The notes below the pieces were generated by a model that saw only the letters and a program-made list of their open reading frames with translations, had not been told where the DNA came from and did not search any database. A DNA stretch of 64,000 nt. It comes from Ochotona curzoniae (lineage: Eukaryota > Chordata > Mammalia > Lagomorpha > Ochotonidae). The position numbers were made by a program, and so were the translations under genes. Of the stretch, positions 34,641-45,644 are shown in pieces. Within the stretch, counting starts at the first letter, position 1. Each line of letters opens with the position of its first letter. The DNA lies in the NCBI RefSeq assembly GCF_017591425.1, contig NW_024467083.1, positions 14,127,001-14,191,000 of the forward strand, written 5' to 3'.

Positions 34641-34720
34641 TACAAACTTGTCAAAATTCAAATATAATGGCACATCCAAAAGTCTGAAAAATGGAGTTGA
34701 AAGGTGAGTTTCCTGGGATC

Positions 34721-35098
34721 AACACGTTTTATTTTTTTTTTTAAAGATTTATTTTTATTATTTTTTCATTGGAAAGGCGGATATACAGAGAGGAGAGACA
34801 GAGAGGAAGATCTTCCGTCCGATGATTCACTCCCCAAGTGAGCGCAACGGCCGATGCTATGCCGATCCGAAGCCAGGAGCCTCTTCCGGGTCTCCCACGC
34901 GGGTGCAGGTTCCCAAAGCTTTGGGCTGTCCTTGACTGCTTTCCCGGGCCACAGGCAGGGAGCTGGAAGGGAAGCGGGGGGGGGGGGGGCAAGGGGGGGG
35001 CTGCCGGGATTAGAACCAGCGCCCATATGGGATCCCGGGTGTGCAAGGCGAGGACCTTTAACCACTTGCGCCACCGAACCGGGGCCCCAACACGTTTT
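34721..35098 (-). repeat. Very young full-length CSINE with perfect target duplication
   Basis: The body spans 34731-35088. It is close to consensus, with several CpG sites still intact (CCGTCCGATG, CCGATCCGAAG, CACGCGGGTGCAG). AACACGTTTT lies on both sides (34721-34730 and 35089-35098) as a perfect target duplication. The head complement ends in CACCGAACCGGGGCCCC. An internal G tract is expanded (see the G-tract entry). Frames of 82-127 codons on both strands are SINE artefacts; the proline run comes from the G tract. Confidence 0.96.
34976..35000 (+). repeat. Expanded G tract (G14-CAA-G8) inside the young SINE
   Basis: Where other copies read GGAAGCGTGGCTGCTGGGAT-like sequence, this copy has 14 G, then CAA, then 8 G. 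The tract has G-quadruplex potential on the plus strand. Its exact length may be uncertain in an assembly. Confidence 0.9.
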
Positions 35099-35572
35099 TT
35101 AAATCCATTCTTACATTTTTCCACTCACATATTTACGGTTTTTAGTACCCTTTGTATGCACAGACAATAATTCTTAAATAAAAATGAATTTCTCCTTTAT
35201 TTTACATGAACTTGCAAAGCCATCTTTTATTGTTATTATTAATGGGCATAATACTATACATCTAAACAAAAGATTTTATCTCTGTAATACTTATTTCCCT
35301 TATGAAGATAATAAGGGAATATTGCCCTCAAAAACATTTTTAGAATTTCTGTTCTTTGTATCCATTATCTCATTTATGCTTCTATTATTTTTCAAGTAGT
35401 GTTTGCTCAAAATTCATTTCTAGGGTCTTTTGGTGTTTTCTTTATTCTTTCTTTAATAAAAGCTTTATTGCCAAAATTACAGTTTCCTCATTCCTAGGAA
35501 TGGTCTTTTAAAAGGAAAAACTTTTAAAATGACTCTTCTCAAGCTGCTCTAATATCTGAACCACACAAGGTT
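35099..35572. other. AT-rich DNA, nothing recognised
   Basis: Unique-looking sequence with a hydrophobic chance frame at 35184-35399. No repeat was assigned. Confidence 0.45.
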
Positions 35573-35614
35573 TCAGACGAGCTCGGGCGAGTTCGGGGTG
35601 GTATGACTGTAGAC
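35573..35614 (-). pseudogene. 5S ribosomal RNA gene fragment (first 42 nt)
   Basis: The minus strand from 35614 reads GTCTACAGTCATACCACC, then CCGAACTCGCCCGAGCTCGTCTGA. This matches nucleotides 1 to about 42 of vertebrate 5S rRNA with about five changes. Similarity stops before the internal promoter (A box, intermediate element, C box, from about nt 50), so it cannot be transcribed as 5S. No tail or flanking repeat explains how it came here. The run of CG dinucleotides stands out from the AT-rich surroundings. Confidence 0.72.
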
Positions 35615-37169
35615 CATGCCAGGTTTCAAAGAAAGAGACAAAGAACAAGCCAGTTGCCTCAGAAGGTGGCTCTGCTTTGTTGTGAGGTAGAATTTTAGAT
35701 TTAAACTGTTAATGCATTCTGTCATATTTTCATTTGTATTTTAATCCTACAAATATTACTTATAACCAATTGTGTCAGCAGTCATACTACGTGATCTCTA
35801 AAATTAGGTTATCTCCTTGATCTGAATTAAAACATTTTCTTAATGATAATTTTTATTTTGTTTCAATGCACTGCAGAGAGCAGAGTGTATATTACTAATA
35901 AGAAATGCAGAGATAAGTTATCAGGTAACAATGAATATAATAAATGGATTAACATTCTAAGATTACATTCCAAAATTTCATTTTTTGACTGTATATTGTG
36001 TATATGAAGTTTGGTTAAATACGTTTTCCATGAACCTTTTTGGAAGCCCCGTGGGACCTTCATGTGTGGAACTTTGTGTGTACATGTTTGTGTGTGCACA
36101 GATACAGGCCCTGCCATGTTCTTGAAATATAAAATATATATTCCTTCCACCTATTCAAATCAGTTGGCTATTTTCACAAATATTGGTAAAATTTAATTGG
36201 TATAGCAACTAAGAGTATCTTAGAAAATAATTACAATGAGCAGAAGTCATATGTTTTTGTTGTTGCCTTGGAGCTTAAAGGAGTCTACCATATGTTGTTT
36301 TTACTAATTGCTAAAGTTTCTTTCTCTATGGATCATGGGTACTTATGAACTTATAATGGTTTATGAAACACTTTCAATTGTATCTAATATATTTTTCTGC
36401 AATAAAAAAGTTCTCAGGATTTTTCTTCTCTCATTTCATTTGAAGATAACCCCCACCAATTAAAATGGAAGAAAACATCAAAAAGAAGGTCAAGGAAAAT
36501 TACATGAAATAAGATGAGCAAATAAAAACATTCACACTAAACATAGGAGCAAAAGAGTCGATATTAACAAGCTTTACTTTTGAAGCTTATGCTTTGGGAG
36601 ATATTATTGACCTGTTCCATGCTGAATTTATTTTATTTTATTCAAGTGGACCAATAAAAATCAATTCTGCCTATGTGTGTAAAAAGCACACGATAGTGAA
36701 AAAAAAAACAAGAAGACAAAATAAAATCGTGTATATATAAATACTTTGTAATGGAACAACTATAAAATGAAATTTCATGTTGGGTCTGATTTTCAAGAGA
36801 AAATTCCAGAAACTTTCTACAGAAACCTTTTCAAAGGAACAGATGTGAAATGCTACTCCTTTTACCTTCCATCATTCTCCCTTAGGACATACATAGAAGG
36901 CACACATTGTTTTCAGTCTCATGCTTCCTCAGACATCCCAGGTCCTAGAGGTTAACAGTGGAGACAGGCAGATGGTGGATTTCCTTGGTGCATCTTTTGC
37001 AGGAATGAGCCTGAGGATAGCATTTAATTTTCTGTATTTGCCCAGCTTGGTTGTGTGGCATGGCCTTGCTGCAGATTCTATTGTTGGGGTCTCCAAATTG
37101 TATGAAAAAGGAAATCCTCTAATAACATGACTTTGCATAGAACTAAAATTCAAAAGAAAAGCAATGAAA
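35615..37169. other. AT-rich unique-looking DNA
   Basis: No repeat or exon could be assigned. The frames 35863-36150, 36767-36955 and 36921-37130 have no recognisable domain. Confidence 0.45.
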
Positions 37170-37305
37170 GATGGCAAAGAGAGTGAGAAAAAGAGAGGGA
37201 GAGAGAAAAAGAGAGGAGAGAGAACTTTTGTTCATTGGTTCACTCCCCAAATAGCCTGAATAATAGGGTCTGGGCCTGTGCAAATCCAGGAAGGAGAAAT
37301 TTGAT
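37170..37305 (-). repeat. CSINE 3' fragment, minus strand, with GA-rich start
   Basis: A GAGAAAAAGAGAGGGAGAGA tract leads into CTTTTGTTCATTGGTTCACT and CCCCAAATAGCCTGAATAAT, the SINE 3' half in reverse. The head half is missing. Confidence 0.65.
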
Positions 37306-38950
37306 GTCTCAGATTAAAAGCTCATTTTATTAGACATATGAAAATATGTAAAACAGCATCTTAGAGCTTATTTAATGTATTTTTTAAAGTAACTTTAAAG
37401 TTTTTAAAAAGAATTAATTATATGAATGCATTTTATTTAAGGTTAGATTTGGGGTTCTAAAAGTGTATTAAAAATATGCAGTTGCTTCCTCAGCTATTAA
37501 ACAGATCAACTGTTCAAGCCAATTAAGAAAACCAAAAAATACACAAAATTATGTTGATGTTTGCAGGAAGCCATGCAGTTGGGCCAGATGGCACAAGCGT
37601 GTAGGGAGTAGAGCTCCCCTGTTGGCAAGGCTAAGCGGAGTTTCTGGCTGCGTGGCGAGGCCTGGCAGAATGACTGTCCACACTTAGGGACACAAAACCA
37701 CCTTTCTGCTCGCTCACGGAATTCTCTTGAGAGTGCTGTTATCCTGCAAAAGTGAAATGATATCTGTAACTGGTTTAACATCTGACACTGATTTTCTCAA
37801 TCGTGTAATGGTAAAAGGATCTCAGCAACTTAAGTCAACGACACACAGTTCAAAACATACAAGGTACGATTGAGCCCGCATTCTTCACAAATGTCTTATT
37901 ATGTGCCCACCTTTGTCCTGGAACTTACCCTAAAATGCACTATGTTCTCCTTAAGAAATGGCTTGGTAGTATCTTAGATAACAATCGTGGAGGTACATCG
38001 AGTTTATTTACTGTGCAGCCCCAAACTGCTGCATTACACGAAATGACGCATTTTGGCTTCCCACTGCGTAAAGCAGAAAGTATACACGTTGTCTTCTAAA
38101 GGGAGACAAATGCTGCGAGCCTCTAGAGGAAAATGCTTTGAAACTTCTACCTTACATTCGCACTTACATTTAAGGCAAAAAATAGTTTAAAAGATAAAGA
38201 GAAGTTTCCTGTGAAGGCCCTCCATTCACAGAAAGGCTGGGCTGCCATGATTCTTTTCACTGCCCTTTAACAAAAGAACAATAAAACATTGAATCATTAC
38301 TAGGTGAAGGTGATGGAAATTAGTGTAAGATTGATTATAAGATTGAATAAAGATTCTATGATATATGCCTTTATAAATTCCTTTCTCATTAAATTTGTAT
38401 TGTTGATTTTTAAGTTAATATTAATTTAGATTTAGTGAAAATTGATTTTGGATATATGTAGATCACCTGTCACTATACAACCTCATGTGCTGCCAACCGT
38501 GGAGTTCCTGGTCTCAGCCTGGAGGCCGATTTGAATGAATAAGGCTTGCTGAAATTGTTTTCTTTTAAGTAACATGATAATCATATTTTTTAGAATTGTT
38601 TTTGTAATCATTCTTTTAACCATGAAGTAAGAATGAAGCAATTGGATGCTGTGTAAAAGCTTGTGATGATTTTTGCATAAACAAGGAAGGCAGCTTTTCT
38701 GAGAGGCCCACTATGAGCATCGTGCCACAGTAGGCTACACCTTCGTCGTCTTCCTGTCCTCGCTGACCCACGCATGCGTTGCGAGCTCTGAGGTCAGCTG
38801 CAGCTGGTCTGTGACAGATATCTATCTGATTCTTACATCTCTAAGCTTAAAGTAAGATTCCAAGTAATTGATATATCTTGGTCTGGAATCTAACATTTCA
38901 ATTTTACAAATATACGTATATTTGCATGATAACATATTTAACTTTAAATT
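37306..38950. other. Unassigned DNA, mixed composition
   Basis: AT-rich except for two richer patches at about 37560-37740 and 38690-38820. The second has several CpG and a CACGCATGCGTTGCGAGCTC stretch. Neither shows a repeat, exon or RNA motif. The 91-codon minus frame 37506-37781 has no recognisable domain. Confidence 0.4.
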
Positions 38951-39087
38951 TGGACCATCTTCAACTGCTTTTCCCAGGGAGCTGAATGGGAAGTGGGGCA
39001 GTCAGGACATGAGACTGCACCCACCCGTATGGTATCCTGGTGAGTGCAAGGCGAGTACTTTAGCCACTAGGCTATTGCTCTGGGCCC
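38951..39087 (-). repeat. CSINE 5'-half fragment, minus strand
   Basis: TGGACCATCTTCAACTGCTT, TTCCCAGGGAGCTGAATGGG and the head complement ending GCCACTAGGCTATTGCTCTGGGCCC are present. The 3' half and tail are missing, which is unusual because retroposed SINEs are normally truncated at the 5' end. Confidence 0.8.
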
Positions 39088-39884
39088 ATATTGTCATATT
39101 TTTAACACAATTTTGCACATGCTTGGTTCCATGGGCATTTAATTATTCTTCATCTACCAAAAAGATCCCCCGCTTGACTCCATTTCAACTTATATTGTTC
39201 AATAATGTAAGTATTTCAGATTATCATCATAGGAATGTGGGAATTTGAGAGTGTTTTGAAAATATTTCAAATCACAACTGTTTTAAGAAACAATAAGTGT
39301 TCCAACCTGATTGTGGTGAAATAATTCTTGTTTTCTCATTTTTAGTCTGTTCCTTGAAGTTTAATTTGAGCTGTGAAGAATCTACCTTCACGGAGAGTGT
39401 ATAAAAATGTTCATGCATGGATGGAAGTGAGCATAATTTCTGGCATTCATTGACCAAATGCAGATACATTTCAATAATTTTACAACAAGGGTAGGTTGTT
39501 GTTGTTGTTGTTTACCAATCCTTATTGAAACTGCCTCTTTTCTATGGCTATCCATAGAACTTGGAAAGGATCATGGTACTTGAAGAAGGCTTATTATCTG
39601 TATTTATTAATTAATTTATTTTCTTTCCATTCTTCCTAATAGTTCCCTTTTGTTTCATCACCTCATCTCTTCTATTTTATGAGGATGAAGTGCGAGGCAT
39701 TGCCTATGATGCAGAGTAGATATTTACTTAAAGACACTAAATCTGGCGCTTTGTTCTTAAAATATTCAGTCTCCTGCACAACGCATTTTCATTGTTTGTA
39801 AAATTACTCATACTAAGATTTGATTTAATTATTGCAGCTAAGACACCATTGTGCATCCAAATATGTTTTCATATAATCATGTTT
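39088..39884. other. AT-rich DNA with a (GTT)n tract
   Basis: A (GTT)5-6 run lies at about 39494-39512. Nothing else was recognised. Confidence 0.5.
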
Positions 39885-40150
39885 TTAAAACACTTAGATA
39901 AGAGAGAGTTAAGAGAGAGGCAGAGTTCCTATCTACCATTCTACTCCCTAAATTTCTGACTTGAAAAAGATTGAATGAGATGGAGAAAAGGAGCTAAGAA
40001 ACCAATGCAGGCTGCTGTATGTCTGGCAAGAGCCTCTTGCGTGAGCTCTCTGGAACACCTTTCCGAGTCAGGAGCAGGATGTGAGAATTCAACCCAGACA
40101 CACTCATGAAAACACAAGTGTTTTAAACAGCATTTGACTGCAAGGCTGAA
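39885..40150 (-). repeat. Old CSINE3-like element, minus strand
   Basis: AGAGAGAGGCAGAGTTCCTA, TCTACCATTCTACTCCCTAA and AGGAGCAGGATGTGAGAATT then CAACCCAGACACACTCATG match the older SINE in reverse, with strong divergence. Confidence 0.65.
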
Positions 40151-40929
40151 TAACCGCTACTATATATTTTTAGAAATTGTTCATTTATCGCATTTATGCT
40201 TGCTCCTAGTATGTCCTAATTGCTATATCTCAACACCAGGGTTGTTTGCAAGGTAAAAAGTCAGTACATGTGTTTTGAAAATAATTATTCCTAATTAAAG
40301 ATTTTAAACTGTAGCATCTCATGTTGAAATATATTTTGTTCCCAAAATGCAAGAGTGTTAGCAAAGGTTATTTTCTTTAAAGACTGCTTAAATAATTCAA
40401 ATGTAACAATGTCTATACCATTAATCTGTAATGATTATATTATAATTTACAAAATAATATTATATAGTAATAATAGTAATAGTAACACCTTTAAAAATCA
40501 CAGGAAGTATAAAATAGGCTTCTCATTTGAAATTTTATACTAAAAAGGAAGTGCTAATGACTAATGTTGCTGAAAATATATAAAAATGAGTTAGTATATT
40601 CATTTGATATACACTCTTTATATATGAAGTGATACTCATATTACTAAACATTTCCTTAATTTGCACCTGGAATTTCCTTTAATAATGTCTTATAGGATAG
40701 GTTCTATTTGAATCCAATACAAAGTTGAATAATATTTTGTGGTTTCAAGAAACTTTGTTTATGTAAGGTGAACAAAATATTGTAATCAATTAATATTATT
40801 AATTTTTTTAAAATGCAAGTGGACTTTGTTGTCTAAAAGAATCAGGTCAATGATAATATTACAAAAATAAATTCCTTCCTATCTAAGTGACCAAATTTTA
40901 AATGATATTTGATGCTAATTTGTTTGGAT
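40151..40929. other. AT-rich DNA, nothing recognised
   Basis: TAATAATAGTAATAG-type low-complexity runs near 40455-40485. No feature could be supported. Confidence 0.5.
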
Positions 40930-41245
40930 TCCTTTTTTATTTTTTTTTATTTCATGATACTGTTCCATAGGCGAGAGGATTCACATTCCACCCCCCAATT
41001 CTTACCTCTCCCACTATGTAGCCTCATTATTACAATAGTCCAGTCCTTCAGCAGCAGTCACAAATAAAACATTCTGATATTTGTCTGCCTTGGCATTATA
41101 GATATAGACCATGAGAGAAAGTTTATATCCTATTTTCAAGACACATTTAAAATATTCATTGGGAGTTCTCCTTTTATGCAGGAGGGATGCATACAGCAAT
41201 TTATCTTCATTTATTTATTTGTTTTACTGTCTCCTAAATCTCTAT
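40930..41245 (-). repeat. Lagomorph LINE-1 3' UTR fragment, minus strand
   Basis: A T-rich start (poly(A) complement), CATGATACTGTTCCATAGGC, then a C-rich stretch and CCCACTATGTAGCCTCATTA parallel the 3' untranslated ends seen at 55126 and 63340. That comparison is internal to this window. The right boundary is uncertain. Confidence 0.6.
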
Positions 41246-41349
41246 GCTATTTGTAGAATTCAGACTCCAGGGTGGTCCGCAATGAGTCCAGTTTTTTGCC
41301 ATAACCTTTGAAGATTTACATATTTTTACAGAGTTATATGTGCTGGTTC

Positions 41350-41570
41350 ATTTCCTCAAAATGTTGCAATAGCTGGAGTTGGGCAGATTTGAAGCCAGGA
41401 GCCAGAAGCTCCTTCAGGTTTCCCACACGTATGCAGGGGCCCAAGCATTGAACCAGCTCTGCTAAATTCCCAAGCCATAGCCAGGGGACTGGATCAGAAG
41501 TACAGCAGCCAGGGGTCAAACTGGCAGCCATCTGGGATGCTAGTGGTTGAGGCAGAGTCTCAGACTGCTA
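41350..41570 (-). repeat. CSINE fragment, minus strand
   Basis: GCAATAGCTGGAGTTGGGCA, TTTGAAGCCAGGAGCCAGAA, CACACGTATGCAGGGGCCCA and GTCAAACTGGCAGCCATCTG are in minus-strand SINE order. The 3' tail is missing on the left. Confidence 0.75.
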
Positions 41571-42689
41571 TAAAACTGTACATACCTTAGGGCTAACCAA
41601 CCTTTGTAATCAATAATATATTGGAGAATATACATGGGAATTTCAGAAAAGATCATAAAACACCAAATTACTGCTATATTTATCCTGTGTCTTGCCATTG
41701 ACCAAATCCAGTATCTTGGGAGAAACATTCTGAGAAACCCTTTAAGCAAAAGTAAGTTATTTGCATATTCTTCATAGTACAAAATAATACAAATAATATT
41801 GAAACAGCATTATTTTTCATTTTGCGTGATTCCAACATACACAAATATCAGTAACTAGTTCAATTAAGTAATAGTCACTGTCCGACAGCAATGTTCAAAT
41901 TTCAATTACCATGATGTATAAAATCAGAATAAACACATATAGCACAAACTTTGCTGCTGAATTCTCAGTCCATAAATCTCCCTGTAAATAAAAGTTGCAT
42001 CATCGCTGTCACATCATCAATTTTGCCACATCTTGTCTTCAGCCTAGCACTGATTGGTTACTGTGCATCGTTATTCAGGTCATTCACACACTGTAAACAC
42101 ATACTTAGGTTATTTCTTTTTGTCCTGGTGACAAAGGGTGAGTTAGTCAAATAAGATGAAAACACAGGAAAACAAAACAAAGTGAAAGTTATCCATCTTT
42201 GTGCAAATAACTGCAAGATTAAAATCAAATGTAACAGCGCTTTAGAATGTTACAATGAGAGTCTCAACACTGCTGTGATTCCAGTGTCTTTGTGTGTGTA
42301 GCCAGTGAAACTGTACAGGTGAACTTACGACACTGATGAAAAATCTGCTTGTGATGAAAAGAATAGAGATGACCCAGAAGAAGTGATGCCAGCAAAGGTA
42401 TTTCACATTAAAGGGACTCTCAGATGTATTTCAAAATGTTAAAATGTTGTAAGTATATCCAAAGTTAGAAAAATCTCACAGTTTTCTAAAGCATAGTAAA
42501 AATGTCTATAAGATAAAATGCAAGTCATTTAAACTGTTCTTGATAATTTGTTTCTTACAAGCAATTAAAATTATGTTTCTTAAGTCTTGACCAACTAAAT
42601 GCAATTTCTTAAATTTTGATCTACTAAATGAAGAATTATTTTTAAGTTTATGTCTATATTAATGATGAAAACGTCTTTACTGATTTTAA
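41571..42689. other. AT-rich DNA, nothing recognised
   Basis: No repeat or coding segment could be assigned. The frames at 41540-41782 and 41951-42154 carry no known motif. Confidence 0.45.
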
Positions 42690-42975
42690 TTATTTATTTC
42701 TTTGACAACAAAAGTTACATAAGATATATCTTCCATTCTGTTCATTCCCCAGTAGGCCCCAACACCAAGTGTTGGTCCACACCAAAGTAATTGCCAAAAC
42801 CTACTCTTAGATCCCCCACACGGTTACCAGGGGTTCTATCATGTAGGACATTTTATACTTCCCTTCCCAGACAATTAATAGGAACCAGGATAAGAAGTGG
42901 AGCAATCAAGGTTTGAAACAGCATTTAGGTAGAATGCTGGCTTTGCTGCTTGCAGCTTTAACTGGTTTACATTCT
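42690..42975 (-). repeat. Old CSINE, minus strand
   Basis: ATTATTTATTTCTTTGACAA, ATATCTTCCATTCTGTTCAT, CCCCAGTAGGCCCCAACACC and CCCACACGGTTACCAGGGG match the older C-repeat. The head end is GCTTGCAGCTTTAACTGGTT. Confidence 0.7.
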
Positions 42976-43863
42976 GTCATATTTCAAGAAAAAAAAGTTT
43001 AAAAGCCATGGTCTAATTGTAATTTCCCCTGTTGTTAATTAAGATCATGTTGGAAAGATTAACTCATTTCAGACTGCACATTTGTATATCTCCCTGTTAT
43101 CACCCAAGGTAAGCACTCCTTTTATTAATTAAAGTTGCAGAATTTTGAGCCAATTTTTCACACAGAAATATGAGGCATAAACTAGGTTCCCTCTACTTAC
43201 TAGATAATTTAGAGTGAAAAGAATCAATTTACCTTATATTGTCAAATCCTTAGAACATTTTTACTGTCTGGCCTTCTTTCTGAGTCTGTCTCTTGAGCTA
43301 GGAAAATCTTTTTGCCTCTGTTTTAATTATTAGGAACTGGAATGCAACATCTTTTCTTTATTTCATCTCTTTCAGCTGCTGTCTAAAATGAATAATAGCT
43401 AAACTAACAGCACAACTGTTGGATAATTTAGTGGTTTTGAATCATGAGGAACATCTGTCAAAATCAAAAGCTTTAGAGTAGCAAGAAGTAAGTAAGACTT
43501 GTTGAAATTTATGCAGCTGCAAATTCATGCCATGCTTGATTTTTGATATGATAATATTTTATGGCCTAGAGAATGATATTTTAGCTCATCTCTTCTCACT
43601 GTGTTCAGTCTCCTACGGTGATTTATTCAAATGGAATTTTACCTGTAATAACAAATCTTCCTCTCCAACACAAATCATTCTCATGAGCTTCAGACATATA
43701 CCGACAAAAGATATTTAAGCACAAACCCAACGGCCTGAACTCTAACTGTATGGATTCAAAGACCACATAGGCTCAGACTCAATGGATCTACCATGTCAAG
43801 TTAAGGACTATGTTTAAATGATATTTTTGCTGCTGGAAACTTACACATAAAAAAAGAGAGAAT

Positions 43864-43866
<3 letters not shown>
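42976..43866. other. AT-rich DNA, nothing recognised
   Basis: No repeat, exon or RNA gene is supported in this stretch. Confidence 0.45.

Positions 43867-43895
<29 letters not shown>
43867..43895. repeat. Poly(T) tract, 29 T
   Basis: The longest homopolymer in the window. It may be the poly(A) complement of a minus-strand retroposon, but the sequence to its right (to about 44150) matches no family I know. Confidence 0.9.
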
Positions 43896-43898
<3 letters not shown>

Positions 43899-44149
43899 TT
43901 TCAGGAAATTCTGTGAAGTTGACTATAGGTGTTTTCTGAAGCCAAATGGAATGTCATTCTCAAGCACAACACATAAAAGTGCACAGTTTTCAAAGGGCAC
44001 ATATGTTTCAAGTCCAACTTCCAATGTAAGGAAAGGGAGTTTCTTGCAGAAGTCAGATCCTAATAGTAACCACAATGGGATTTCCTTGTTAAAGGCCAGT
44101 ATCAGGCAACAAGCTAAGCCTTTGCAATGACTTTCTCTGATAGGTGTAG
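43896..44149. other. Unidentified sequence behind a poly(T) tract
   Basis: If the T tract is a tail, these 250 bases would be the 3' end of a minus-strand retroposed transcript. An 81-codon minus-strand frame (43923-44168) ends here. I recognise no family, so a processed pseudogene is possible but unproven. Confidence 0.3.
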
Positions 44150-44623
44150 TGAACAACTTCTTGGACAAGACCCCAAATAATAAGCAGCAAAAACAAAACT
44201 AAACAAATGGAACTATATCAAATTCAGAAGCTTTAGCATAATAATTGATTACCAGAGTGAAGACAGCCAAAAGAATTGGAAAAAAATGTGCAGACCACCC
44301 ATTTCACAAATAATTAATATCCTGAATATATCCCCGACTTAAAAACTCAGCAAAAACAACAAAACAAATGAATCCAGTTGAGAAATGGGCAAAGGACTTC
44401 GATAGACAGTTCTTAAAAGAAAATATTTAAATGGCCAAAAAATATATGAAAAAGGAAGAAAGAAAATGCTTAGCAACAATAGACATCAGAAAAATGCAAG
44501 CAAAAACCAAAATGAGATACCATGGAACCCTTGTAAGAATGGCACAAATCCTAAACACAGGGCAAACCATAGAGAACAGAATATGAAGAGAACACTTATA
44601 TACTGTTGATAGCAATCTGTGTT
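44150..44623 (+). repeat. LINE-1 ORF2 3' fragment, plus strand
   Basis: AATGGAACTATATCAAATTC then AGAAGCTTTAGCATAA, AGAGTGAAGACAGCCAAAAG, GAGAAATGGGCAAAGGACTT then CGATAGACAG, and ACCAAAATGAGATACCATGG reproduce the late ORF2 order. Stops and small indels show a dead copy. A SINE follows directly. Confidence 0.85.
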
Positions 44624-44947
44624 GGGGACCTGGCGTGGTAGCCTGTTTGCTAACATCTTTACCCTGCATGTCCCAGAATCACATTGGAGTGCCAATTCTA
44701 ATCCTTGTGGCCACTTCCCATTCAGTTCCCTGCTTGTGGCCTTGGAAAGCAGTGGAGGACAGCCCTAAGCCTTGGAACCCTGCACCTGCGTGGGAGACTC
44801 AGAATAGGCTCCGGATTCTTGAGTTCGGATTGGCTCAGCTACCGCCGTTGCAACTGTGCGTGGAGTGTATCATTGGTCTGAAGATCTTCCTGTCTGTCTC
44901 CTATTCTCTGTATATCTGGCTTTCAAATAAAATTAAATAAATCTTTT
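44624..44947 (+). repeat. Young-type CSINE at the end of an L1 fragment
   Basis: GGGGACCTGGCGTGGTAGCC opens the copy. GTGCCAATTCTAATCCTTGT, GACTCAGAATAGGCTCCGGA and TTTCAAATAAAATTAAATAA then ATCTTTT follow. L1 sequence does not clearly resume downstream. Confidence 0.9.
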
Positions 44948-45644
44948 GGAACATACGTTAAAATAATTCATTTCCTTTATGACAGAGCATTCTTAGTTAT
45001 TGAAATACTTCTAGTATTTGTTCAACAATGTTACCATGAGGACCAAATATCAGTATAACTTTTGGTAAAAGCAGATGATAGTTACATCACAGCTACATTG
45101 CTCTACCACTGCCTAAAAACTATGACTACTGATTTTCTGTGGGCTTGGTGAATTATATTTCATTGTACAACTGAGAGCATATGTGGGTATAAGTCAACAT
45201 AAAATATATATCTGTGATTTGGTGCTGTGTTATTCTTACATAGTCTTTGCAAGGTTCTATGAACACTGTTGCATTGATCTGAGATGATTTATCAAAACTC
45301 ACAGCAAATACAAGAAAGGTACATATTTATGGAACGAAGCAAGTGGGAACTATAATAGCTCATAGATGTCATACTTTTATTTTGAACCATACTTGTATTA
45401 TTTTTATATTTTATACAAATATAGAATAAAGCAATGATTGTCAAGACACATCATTGAGGAACAATTTTCTCTTTTAATGCTGATTCTTGAATGTTTACTG
45501 AAATGATAACATAAAGGGAAGCAGACGAAAAGGTGGAACAATATGTTTACATGCCATTTATTCTCCCACTATACATCATAAGTCAAACATAAACAGCTCT
45601 TGTAGAATATGTACATACCAAGAAGTGAAAACAACTTTGGAGGG
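44948..45644. other. AT-rich DNA, nothing recognised
   Basis: Unique-looking sequence without repeat or coding signal. Confidence 0.45.

Larger units (their letters stand above)
33850..34720 (+). repeat. LINE-1 fragment, plus strand (endonuclease to RT linker), with SINE pieces
   Basis: GAACTGCACATGGAACAGTT and AAACACCATACAGTAGGGTT (34203-34250) match the landmark ATGGAACATT...CACATGATGGG region of L1 ORF2. GCTAGAAATCGATAACGAAG and CCGGATAGTCTTGCCTAAAA follow. SINE fragments interrupt it at 34365-34435 (plus) and 34515-34640 (minus). This region belongs upstream of the 32.2-33.5 kb piece in an intact L1, so two copies or a rearrangement are present. Confidence 0.55.

Noticed and set aside
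34741..35124. 127-codon minus-strand frame with a proline run
   Set aside because: It lies wholly in a young SINE. The proline run is the expanded G tract. Equivalent frames recur in other copies (for example 45954-46247).
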